Source: Rugosimonospora acidiphila
Lineage (GTDB): Bacteria; Actinomycetota; Actinomycetes; Mycobacteriales; Micromonosporaceae
Length of the DNA: 64,000 nt
Direction of reading: 5' to 3'
NCBI RefSeq assembly: GCF_039543385.1
Contig: NZ_BAABJQ010000009.1
Span: forward strand, 215,623 to 279,622
Positions within the stretch are counted from its first letter, which is position 1; the number at the start of each line of letters is the position of its first letter. The position numbers and the translations under genes were made by a program. The notes under the pieces were generated by a model. That model did not search any database. It was not told the DNA's origin and saw only the letters and a list, made by a program, of their open reading frames with translations. Below, one piece after another: positions 56,945-64,000 of this stretch.

Positions 56945-58990
56945 TCAAACACCCCCCGCGGCGTCTTCGCCGCGCACGACCCGCACCCCACCGGCCGGCA
57001 CCTCGATGGCGCCCTCGTGGACGGAGCCGTCCAGCAGGTCGGTGCCCGACCCCGCCACGGTCGCCGCGGCCTCGCCGTGGTTGATGAGGAACAGGTAGTC
57101 GTGCGCGCCCGACCGGCGCACCACCGCCTCGAGCCCGCCGGCCGGCGGCGCCGCGATCTCGTGCCGCCGCGCCAGCTCCGCCACCAGGCGCCGGCGGGCG
57201 TCATCGCCCAACTCCACGCCGACGTACCACGCCTCGCCGCCGCCCCGGGTCGCGCGGGTGACCGCCGGGCCGCCCGCGAAGTCACCGCTGGCGTAGCTTG
57301 CCTCGGCCACCGCGTCCGTGAGGTCGATCTGCTCGTGCCAGGTAGTGACCGTGGCCGGGCCGGTGAGCCCGTCGATGTCCACCCGGTCCCCGTCCGCCAG
57401 TGGCGCGAACTCCTCCACGCGCACTCCGAGCAGCTCACGGAACGCGCCCGGGTAGCCGCCGAGCCGCACCCGGTCGAACTCGTCCACGATGCCGGAGAAG
57501 TAGGTGACGAGCACCGTGGCGCCCGCGTGGGCGGCCTGCGCGATGGCGGCCGCGTCGCCGTCGCGGACCAGATACAACATGGGTACCACGACCAGCCGGT
57601 ACCCGGACAGGTCGGCCGACGGGGGCACCACGTCAACCGTGATGCCCGCGTCCCGCAGGCTCCGGTACCAGCGCAGGGCGCACTCCGCGTACGACAGGCC
57701 GTTGTGCGGGTGGCCCTCCCGCTCGGCGGCCCACCACGACTCCTCGGAGAACAGCAGCGCGGCCGGCGCGACCACCCGGGCGCCCAGCACCTCGGCGCAC
57801 CGGGCCAGCTCGGCACCAAGCGCCGTGACCTCCCGGAATTTCCGGCTGTCCGGCCCGGCGTGCGGAAGCATCGCCGAGTGGAACCGTTCGGCCCCGCCCC
57901 GCGCGGCCCGCCACTGGAAGAAGCAGATCCCGTCGGCCCCCCGGGCCACGTGCCCGAACACGTCGCGGCGCAGCTGGCCGGGGCGCTTGGCCGGGTTGAC
58001 CGGGCGCCAGCTCGTGGCGCCGGTGGCCGTCTCCATCAACAGCCACGGCCCACCCTCCGACAGGCCGCGCGCCCGGTCGGCCGAGAAGGACAGCTCGACG
58101 TGCGCGTCCGGCGTCGGTCTCAGGTAGTGATCGCTGGCGATCAGGTCGACCTCACCGATCCACGAGCTGTAGTTCAGGTTCTTGCCGGCGTCGAACAGCA
58201 CGAGGTTCGTGGTGACCGGCACGTCCGGAGTGATCCGGCGCAGCACGGCGGACTCCGCGCGCAGCTGCTCGCGCAGTTGGTCGGAGCTGAACCTGTCGAA
58301 GTCCAGCAGCTGCGTCGGGTTGGAGTCGGTGAACGTCAGCCGTGGCGGCTGGATCTCCTCCCACGCCGAGTACGTCTGGCTCCACCCAGCCGCCGTCCAC
58401 GCGGCGTTCAGCTCATCGAGCGAGTCGTGGTACCGCCGCGCCAGCCACCCCCGGAACGCCACCGCCGTCGCGTCGTCGTAGCACCGCGAATTGTGCCCGC
58501 CCAGCTCGTTCGAGACGTGCCACAGGGCGAGGGCCGGGTGCCCGCCGTAGCGGCGAGCCAGCCGCTCGACCAGTGCGAGCGAGTGTTCGCGATACACCCG
58601 CGAGGACGGCGACCAGGCCTGGCGTCCACCCTGTGACATCGTCCGGCCAGCTCGATCGACCGGCAACACCTCCGGAAACCGGGTGGTCAGCCATGGCGGC
58701 GGGGACGCGGTGGCCGTGGCGAGGTCGACCGCTATGCCGCCGGCGTGCAGCAGGTCGAGCACCCGGTCGAGCCAGCCGAAGTTCCAGGTCTCGGGTGACG
58801 GCTGCAGGGTCGACCAGGCGAACACACCGACCGTGACGAGGTTGACTCCGGCCTCGCGCATCAGCCGGACGTCCTCGGGCCACACGCTCTCGTCCCACTG
58901 CTCGGGGTTGTAGTCACCGCCGAAGGCAACGGGTTCGCCGCCGAACCGGGCCAGCACGCTTTCGGGCCACCGGATCCACTGGGTCCTCAC
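56945..58990 (-). CDS. GH42 beta-galactosidase
   Basis: A 681-residue enzyme starting VRTQWIRWPESVLARFGGEP; GTG chosen because GGAGAGG lies 5 nt upstream. The barrel shows FGGDYNPEQWDESVWPEDVR, the acid/base Glu162 in WHVSNELGGHNSRCY and the nucleophile Glu320 in WLLMETATGATSWRP. Length and the C-terminal trimerisation-like and beta domains fit the family. No signal peptide, so it acts inside the cell on imported galactosides. Convergent with uxuA, nine bases apart. Confidence 0.95.
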   Translation of the reverse strand: MRTQWIRWPESVLARFGGEPVAFGGDYNPEQWDESVWPEDVRLMREAGVNLVTVGVFAWSTLQPSPETWNFGWLDRVLDLLHAGGIAVDLATATASPPPWLTTRFPEVLPVDRAGRTMSQGGRQAWSPSSRVYREHSLALVERLARRYGGHPALALWHVSNELGGHNSRCYDDATAVAFRGWLARRYHDSLDELNAAWTAAGWSQTYSAWEEIQPPRLTFTDSNPTQLLDFDRFSSDQLREQLRAESAVLRRITPDVPVTTNLVLFDAGKNLNYSSWIGEVDLIASDHYLRPTPDAHVELSFSADRARGLSEGGPWLLMETATGATSWRPVNPAKRPGQLRRDVFGHVARGADGICFFQWRAARGGAERFHSAMLPHAGPDSRKFREVTALGAELARCAEVLGARVVAPAALLFSEESWWAAEREGHPHNGLSYAECALRWYRSLRDAGITVDVVPPSADLSGYRLVVVPMLYLVRDGDAAAIAQAAHAGATVLVTYFSGIVDEFDRVRLGGYPGAFRELLGVRVEEFAPLADGDRVDIDGLTGPATVTTWHEQIDLTDAVAEASYASGDFAGGPAVTRATRGGGEAWYVGVELGDDARRRLVAELARRHEIAAPPAGGLEAVVRRSGAHDYLFLINHGEAAATVAGSGTDLLDGSVHEGAIEVPAGGVRVVRGEDAAGGV

Positions 58991-59123
58991 GGACGCCTCT
59001 CCTTCTCTGCCCGCCGAACGACCATCCCCGCTGGATTTTCGAGGCCAGCACAACGAATCCACCACCGCCGGGGGGCGCGAACGGTGGGTTGAGGATCAGG
59101 CCACACAGACTAGCGGCGTGATA

Positions 59124-59131
59124 CAACGTTG
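59124..59131. promoter_or_regulatory. Operator-like CAACGTTG between GH42 and SDR genes
   Basis: The centre of ATACAACGTTGCCT, a CG-centred palindrome of LacI type, in the 281-bp divergent region between the GH42 and SDR operons. A plausible target of the LacI protein at the end of the locus. Nothing else stands out in the region. Confidence 0.4.
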
Positions 59132-59271
59132 CCTAGACTGTGGCCCACGCAGCTGGCTCACAGCGCCCGTCGCGGCACGACAGTTGCGCGGTCGTTCTAA
59201 AGATGCCCATCGCGGCTGAGTTCTGCGTATTACCCGACGCGGGTCGACGCGCGACATCGAGGGAGTCCACT

Positions 59272-60051
59272 GTGGAGTTTGATGGCAAGGTCGCGATCGT
59301 CACCGGCGGGTTGAGCGGCATCGGACGCGCGACCGCCCGCGTACTCTCGGCGCGCGGCGCGACTGTCGTGGCGGCCGGTGTGCCACCGACGCGCGACTGC
59401 GAGGAGCCGCTGTCCGGTGTCGAGCAGTGCCGCCTCGACGTCACCGACGAGGCGGCCATCCAGCGACTCGTCTCGGAGGTGGTCACCGCGCACGGTGGGC
59501 TCGACATTGTCGTCGTCGCCGCCGGGATCCAGCGCTACGGCACGGTGACGGAGACCACCGCCGAGGAGTGGAACGAGGTGCTCGCGGTGAACGTGACCGG
59601 GGCGTTCCACACCGTCAAGCACACCCTGCCCCGGCTGCGCGCCCGCGGGGCGGGCTCGATCGTGCTGGTCTCCTCCGTCCAGTCCTCGGCCACCCAGAGC
59701 ACCGTCGCCGCGTACACCACCAGCAAGGGCGCCATCAGCGCGCTCACCCGATCCATCGCCATCGACGAGGCGCGGCACGGGATCCGGGCCAACACGGTCT
59801 GCCCCGCCTCGGTGGACACCCCGATGCTGCGCGCGTCGGCCCGCGACTTCTCCGACGGCAGCGACCAGGGCGCGCAGGCGTTGATCGAGTCGTGGGGGCG
59901 GATGCACCCGCTGGGCCGGGTGGCCCGGCCGGACGAGGTCGCCGAGGCCATCGCCTTTCTCGCCAGCGACCGGGCCAGCTTCATCACCGGCATCGCGCTG
60001 CCCGTCGACGGCGGGCTGCTCGCCAACCTCGCGGTGGCACTGCCCGAATGA
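59272..60051 (+). CDS. Short-chain dehydrogenase/reductase
   Basis: A 259-residue classical SDR: VAIVTGGLSGIGRATARVLS binds NAD(P), NVTGAFHTVKHTLPRLRARG includes the structural Asn, and the catalytic YxxxK is AAYTTSKGAISAL; the C-terminus SFITGIALPVDGGLLANLA is standard. It probably oxidises a sugar or sugar acid such as galactose or an onate. The GTG has GGGAG upstream. It is coupled by ATGA to a lactonase gene, suggesting a dehydrogenase-then-lactonase sequence. Confidence 0.92.
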   Translation: MEFDGKVAIVTGGLSGIGRATARVLSARGATVVAAGVPPTRDCEEPLSGVEQCRLDVTDEAAIQRLVSEVVTAHGGLDIVVVAAGIQRYGTVTETTAEEWNEVLAVNVTGAFHTVKHTLPRLRARGAGSIVLVSSVQSSATQSTVAAYTTSKGAISALTRSIAIDEARHGIRANTVCPASVDTPMLRASARDFSDGSDQGAQALIESWGRMHPLGRVARPDEVAEAIAFLASDRASFITGIALPVDGGLLANLAVALPE

Positions 60052-60926
60052 CGCCCCGGCAGGCATCGACGACGCGAGCCAGGGTGGCGATCCACGGCAC
60101 GGCCAAGGTCGGTGAGGGGCCGGTGTGGGACCCGGCCGGCGACCGCCTGCACTGGGTCGACATCCCCGCCGGGCACGTACACACCAGTGACCCGGCGACC
60201 GGGCGGACCAGCACCATCGCCCTGCCGACCCACGTCGGCGCCGCGGTACCGCGCCGCGAGGGTGGCTTCGTCGCCGCGACCTCGGCGGGCTTCGCGGCCG
60301 TCGACGCGGGCGGGGCGATGACAGTGCGGCGCGCGATCCTGCCCGACGGCCAGCGCATGAACGACGCGAAGTGCGACCGGCACGGCCGGCTCTGGGCTGG
60401 CAGCACCACCATGGACTTCCAACCCGGCGAGGGCGCCCTGCACGTCCTCATGCCGGACTGGACCACCCGGGTCCTGCTCAACGGGCTCACCCTGCCCAAC
60501 GGGCTCGACTGGAGTCCCGACGGGCGCACCTTCTACCTGGCCGACACGATGGTCGGCGAGATCTCGGCCTTCGACACCGAGCCCGGCGACACCACCATCC
60601 GTCGCCGGCGCACCCTGTTCCGGATCCCCAGCGAGCGGGGCATGCCCGACGGGCTCAGCGTGGACGCCACCGGGTGCCTGTGGGTGGCGATGTGGGGCGG
60701 TGACCGGGTGATCCGCCTGTCCCCCGACGGCGACCTGCTCGGCGAGGTGCCGATGCCCGTGCACCAGCCGTCCTCGTGCGCGTTCGGCGGGCCGCGGCTG
60801 GACGTCCTGTACGTCACGTCGGCCCGTGACGGGCTCGACCTGCCCGCCGGCGACCCGGCGGGTTCGGTGTTCGCGATCGACCGGCCGGGCGCCGTGGGCC
60901 TGCCCTCGACGCCGTTCGCCGGATAG
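60048..60926 (+). CDS. SMP-30/gluconolactonase/LRE-like lactonase
   Basis: A 292-residue six-bladed propeller protein. VGEGPVWDPAGDRLHWVDIP carries the metal-ligand Glu; RMNDAKCDRHGRLWAGS and LPNGLDWSPDGRTFYLADTM carry the conserved Asn ligands; MPDGLSVDATGCLWVAMWGG is the last Asp site. Expected role is hydrolysis of a sugar lactone to the aldonate, which follows from the upstream dehydrogenase. Start overlaps the SDR stop. Confidence 0.93.
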   Translation: MTPRQASTTRARVAIHGTAKVGEGPVWDPAGDRLHWVDIPAGHVHTSDPATGRTSTIALPTHVGAAVPRREGGFVAATSAGFAAVDAGGAMTVRRAILPDGQRMNDAKCDRHGRLWAGSTTMDFQPGEGALHVLMPDWTTRVLLNGLTLPNGLDWSPDGRTFYLADTMVGEISAFDTEPGDTTIRRRRTLFRIPSERGMPDGLSVDATGCLWVAMWGGDRVIRLSPDGDLLGEVPMPVHQPSSCAFGGPRLDVLYVTSARDGLDLPAGDPAGSVFAIDRPGAVGLPSTPFAG

Positions 60927-60941
60927 GCCGCCGGACCGGGG

Positions 60942-62120
60942 CTACAGCCAGCCGGGTCGCGGTCGCAGCTGCGAGAACAGCAGACCTTCCGCCACGGCAC
61001 GCTCGACGTCCGCGTCGACACCGGTGATGCTGTGCCGCCCGGGCTCGTCGTCATGGCGGCGCAGCGCGCCCGCGGCCACGGGCAGCACGGGCCGCCCGGC
61101 AAGGCGCTCCACCACGGCGACGAACGGCCGGGTATCCGCGATCGGGCAGCACGGGCCGGCCTGCGCGTCCCGGGCCGCCCGCAGCAGGTCCTCGAGCAGG
61201 TCGACCCGGGTCAGCTCCTCGGTCACCGTGGGTTGCCCGGAGCGCCGGATCTCCAGCCGATCGGTCTCGTACCACCACCGGGCGCTGCCCGCCTCGCCCC
61301 GCACCAGCACGTACGCCGGCTGCGGAACCTCCGCGCACAGGGTGACCGCGACCATCATCCGGGGGCGGCCGTCGGCGGTCATCCGCAGGCACCCGGTGTC
61401 CTCCACCTCGACGGGCCGGGTCCGGTACAGCTCCGCCTCGACGCGCGGCGCATCCGCGGCGCCGAGACCGGCCAGCGCCAGCACGTTCATCACCGCGTGC
61501 GCGAACGGGTTGGACAGCGCCCCATCGCCGACCGGCACGCCGTCCAGCCAGCGGCGCCCGGCCCACGGCGCCCGCGCGTAGTAGGCGTCGGTGCGCACCC
61601 AGCAGCCGATCGCCGCGATCTGCTCCACCTCACCCAGTTCGCCCCCGTGGATCAGCTCCCGCAGCCGGGGCACCACCGCCGAACCGAGGCTCTGGAAGCC
61701 CACCTGGCAGATCCGGCCCGCCTCGGTGGCCGCGGTCGCCATCGCGTCCAGGTCGGCCAGCCGCACCGCGGGCGGCTTCTCCACCAGCACGTGCGCGCCC
61801 GTGGCGAGCGCGGCGCGGGTCATCTCGCGGTGCAGGTGTGGCGGCGTGGCCAGCACGACGACCTCCGGCCGCGCCTCGCGCAGCAGCGCGTCGTAGTCGT
61901 CGTAGAAGACGCCGCCGAGCCGGTCGATCCGGCCGGCCAACGCCGGGTCCGGGTGTCGCACATCGGTGCAGCCGGCGAAGGCCAGCCGTCCGCCGCCGGC
62001 GAGCCGCTCGAGGTTGTCGAGGTGGACGGCGCCATACCCGCCGGTGCCCACCAGCGCGACCCGCGGCGGCCTCGTGCGGCGAGGTCCATCCGGTGAGTTC
62101 GTCGGCCCGACCGCCACCAC
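60942..62120 (-). CDS. Gfo/Idh/MocA-family oxidoreductase
   Basis: A 392-residue NAD(P)-dependent sugar dehydrogenase: RVALVGTGGYGAVHLDNLER, LVEKPPAVRLADL with the conserved EKP Lys, and a beta-sheet C-domain. Two adjacent GTG codons could be the start; GGAG is upstream of both, and I took the outer one. It is convergent with the SMP-30 gene. It may oxidise galactose, inositol or another ring sugar. Confidence 0.92.
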   Translation of the reverse strand: MVAVGPTNSPDGPRRTRPPRVALVGTGGYGAVHLDNLERLAGGGRLAFAGCTDVRHPDPALAGRIDRLGGVFYDDYDALLREARPEVVVLATPPHLHREMTRAALATGAHVLVEKPPAVRLADLDAMATAATEAGRICQVGFQSLGSAVVPRLRELIHGGELGEVEQIAAIGCWVRTDAYYARAPWAGRRWLDGVPVGDGALSNPFAHAVMNVLALAGLGAADAPRVEAELYRTRPVEVEDTGCLRMTADGRPRMMVAVTLCAEVPQPAYVLVRGEAGSARWWYETDRLEIRRSGQPTVTEELTRVDLLEDLLRAARDAQAGPCCPIADTRPFVAVVERLAGRPVLPVAAGALRRHDDEPGRHSITGVDADVERAVAEGLLFSQLRPRPGWL

Positions 62121-62312
62121 GTGACCGCTCCTCTCCGGCCCGTGGCCGGGGTTGGGGGTAAGCGTTTTCCGCCCGTCGTTGGCCACCGTAGGGCCCCGCA
62201 CGCCTCTTCGACAAGGCGCCACCGCCACGCCACCGCCGCGCCGCCGCCACGCCACCGCCGCGCCGCCGTCGCGCGGGCGGCACCACCGTGGCCGGAGCGG
62301 CCGGACCAAGCC

Positions 62313-62412
62313 GCCGGTCGCGGGATACGCCGGTCGTGGAGTGCGCCGGTCACGGAATGCGGCCATCGCGGAATGCGCCGGTCACGGAATGCGGCCATCG
62401 CCGAATGCGGCC
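62313..62412. repeat. 16-bp tandem repeat, 6 copies, upstream of lacI-like gene
   Basis: Units at 62313, 62329, 62345, 62361, 62377 and 62393 alternate between GCCGGTCACGGAATGC and GGCCATCGCGGAATGC. Upstream at 62215-62280 is a CCACCGCC(A/G)CG-type low-complexity run. The 557-bp gap between the Gfo and LacI genes holds no gene. Confidence 0.92.
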
Positions 62413-62463
62413 TTCGCCCGGATTTGGCGATGGGATCGACCGCGCGCGGGCGAAGTCAACCAC

Positions 62464-62475
62464 CAACGGTCGTTG
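62464..62475. promoter_or_regulatory. CAACG-N2-CGTTG site upstream of lacI-like gene
   Basis: Inverted half sites CAACG/CGTTG recall the CAACGTTG site at 59124, with a 2-bp wider centre. Possible autoregulatory site. Confidence 0.3.
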
Positions 62476-62677
62476 TTTCCCGTCTGATTCCGTTGAAGGA
62501 TGTCGGTCAATCATCATCATGGACCGGCAGGTGACGCGAGCAGCAACCGGCGCAGCGCACGCACCAGACCACCGGAATCCGGCCAGCCCGTCGCGCTCGC
62601 CGGCCGGATGACTGGTGCGAGACAACGTGAGTACCGTGAGATCCTCAGACCCGCCGCGATGAGGAGTCACGAGTCCG

Positions 62678-63685
62678 ATGAGCACAACCGGTGAGGGTCC
62701 CTACCGTCCCACGATGTCCGACGTCGCCCGGGTGGCCGGGGTGAGCCTCAAGACCGTGTCGCGGGTGGTCAATCACGTTCCAACGGTCGACCCGACGCTC
62801 GCCGAACGGGTCCTGGCCGCGGTCTCCGAACTGGGATTCCGGCGCAACGACCTGGCCCGCAGCCTGCGCTCGCGCAGCACCTCGGGCACCGTCGGCCTGC
62901 TCATCGAGGACCTGGCCAACCCGTTCTACTCCACGATGGCGGCGGGCGCCGCGCAATGCGCGCTGGAGCACGACACCATGCTCATCACGGCCAGTTCCGA
63001 GGAGGACGGCGAGCGGGAGCGCACGCTGCTGCTGGAGATGTGCGAGCGGCGGGTCGGCGGGCTGCTCGTCGTACCGGCCGGCGCCGACCAGACGTACCTC
63101 CGCGCCGAGATCGAGGTGGGCACACCGGTCGTGTTCCTCGACCGCCCGCCCACCAATCTGCGGGCCGACGCCGTGCTCATCGACAACGGGCAGGGCGCCC
63201 GCAGTGCCATCGAGTACCTGCTGGCCAGGGGGCACGAGCGCATCGGCGTACTGTCAGACTGGCTGCGGATCTACACGATGCGCGAACGGCTGTCGGCAGC
63301 GGAGGCGGCGCTGGAGCGCGCGGGGGTGCCGTACCGGCCCGATCTGATCAGGGATGGGCTGCACACGGTACCGGAGACGCAGGCCGCGGTGCAGCGCATG
63401 CTCGACTCCCCCAATCCCCCGACGGCCCTGTTCGCGCTCAACAACCGGCTCACCCTCGGCGCGCTCGGTGTGCTGAACCGCCGGCACAGCGACCTGATGC
63501 TCGTCGGCTTCGACGATTTCGAGACCGCCGCGCTGATGCCGCACCCGCTGACCATCGTGTCCTACGACGCCCGCGAGATGGGTCGGGTCGGCGCCGAGCT
63601 GCTGTTCCGCCGGATCGACGGAGAGGGCTCGCGCCCCCAGACCGTGGTGCTGCCGACCACCCTGGTGGAGCGCAGCGCCGGCTAA
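62678..63685 (+). CDS. LacI-family transcriptional regulator
   Basis: A 335-residue repressor. The HTH with hinge helix is MSDVARVAGVSLKTVSRVVN followed by LGFRRNDLARSLRSRST; the periplasmic-binding-protein-like core has GLLIEDLANPFYSTMAAGAA, VVFLDRPP and LVGFDDFETAALMPHPLTIV. Most likely controls the neighbouring catabolic genes in response to a sugar. The ribosome site is weak (GAGGAG is 12 nt upstream). Confidence 0.94.
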   Translation: MSTTGEGPYRPTMSDVARVAGVSLKTVSRVVNHVPTVDPTLAERVLAAVSELGFRRNDLARSLRSRSTSGTVGLLIEDLANPFYSTMAAGAAQCALEHDTMLITASSEEDGERERTLLLEMCERRVGGLLVVPAGADQTYLRAEIEVGTPVVFLDRPPTNLRADAVLIDNGQGARSAIEYLLARGHERIGVLSDWLRIYTMRERLSAAEAALERAGVPYRPDLIRDGLHTVPETQAAVQRMLDSPNPPTALFALNNRLTLGALGVLNRRHSDLMLVGFDDFETAALMPHPLTIVSYDAREMGRVGAELLFRRIDGEGSRPQTVVLPTTLVERSAG

Positions 63686-63700
63686 CCCCGGTGCACGATC

Positions 63701-64000
63701 GGCACAGCGCCGATTGACCCGGCGCGCCAACGGCACAGCGTCGATTGACCCGGCGCGCGAACGGCACAGCGCCGGTTGACCCGGCGCGCCAACGGCACAG
63801 CGCCGATTGACCCGGCGCGCCAACGGCACAGCATCGGCCGCGGAGCGCGCGAACAGGCACATTGCCCGCTGACCCCGGCGCGCGAGCAAAGGCACAGCGC
63901 CCGCTGATTCCGGGGCGCCGACGGCGCGCAGACGGCACAGCGCCGGCCGCAAGGCGCGCGGGACGCACAACGCCGGCCGCGCCGGCGTGCGGCGGTCGCC
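63701..64000. repeat. 31-bp tandem repeat, about 9 copies, running to the window edge
   Basis: Four clean 31-bp units starting GGCACAGCGCCGATTGACCC occur at 63701, 63732, 63763 and 63794; later units are diverged and vary in length (31-42 bp). The array starts 15 bp after the LacI stop and its far end is not seen. No gene in this stretch. Confidence 0.9.

Noticed and set aside
63701..64000. CRISPR array
   Set aside because: The 31-bp units are directly adjacent with no spacers and are diverged; no cas genes are visible.

Overview
The window is very GC-rich, with strong third-codon-position GC, GTG starts, many ATGA/GTGA stop-start overlaps and many start codons lying 6-8 nt after a TANNNT hexamer (leaderless transcripts). 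Together with a GPP34 protein, a DUF222/13E12 HNH protein, a class II HelD-type helicase, a SigX5-type sigma factor and several secreted glycoside hydrolases, this points to a filamentous soil actinobacterium. A Micromonosporaceae-like host is my inference; the sequence does not prove it. I see no rRNA, tRNA, intact IS element, prophage or CRISPR array.

Region 1 (1-8.7 kb): a dense minus-strand operon runs flavoprotein, FMN hydroxyacid oxidase, membrane-anchored P450, cation/H+ antiporter, OmpR-type response regulator, histidine kinase (cut by the window start). A stand-alone adenylate-forming ligase diverges from it. This looks like a small orphan oxidative pathway with its own ion transport and two-component control. 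Region 2 (8.7-14.5 kb): small housekeeping or accessory genes (HAD, GPP34, nudC, HNH, HAD-like, VOC) with remnants of a TetR gene and possibly a transposase.

Region 3 (14.6-23.8 kb): secreted GH27 alpha-galactosidase-like enzyme with a large domain inserted in its barrel, a cupin, a secreted GH3 beta-glucosidase-like enzyme, and a divergent TetR/SnoaL pair with a nested operator. Region 4 (24-41 kb): HelD, VOC, scramblase-like and universal stress proteins, a methyltransferase, a three-gene MoxR/vWA-metalloprotease operon preceded by a leaderless 17-codon uORF, an acyltransferase, a DHFR-like/ECF-sigma pair, two MFS exporters and a MarR regulator. Region 5 (41-47.7 kb): a decayed CBM2 gene that keeps its promoter palindrome and terminator, a secreted X-Pro peptidase-like protein, a membrane-anchored unknown, and a PadR-P450-ferredoxin operon.

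Region 6 (47.7-63.7 kb): a carbohydrate locus. A 1142-residue secreted multidomain protein with an unassigned central domain lies beside a sugar ABC importer (binding protein, two permeases, no ATPase), a GntR/FCD regulator, mannonate dehydratase, GH42 beta-galactosidase, an SDR dehydrogenase, an SMP-30 lactonase, a Gfo/Idh/MocA dehydrogenase and a LacI regulator. The set fits uptake and breakdown of a galactose- and uronate-containing glycan (inference).

A striking general feature is the abundance of short tandem repeats. Those inside genes have periods divisible by three (15, 18, 57 bp) and add low-complexity tails or insertions to otherwise ordinary proteins. Those between genes mostly have periods that are not (14/15, 16, 17, 19-21, 20 and 31 bp), the 27-bp array being the exception.
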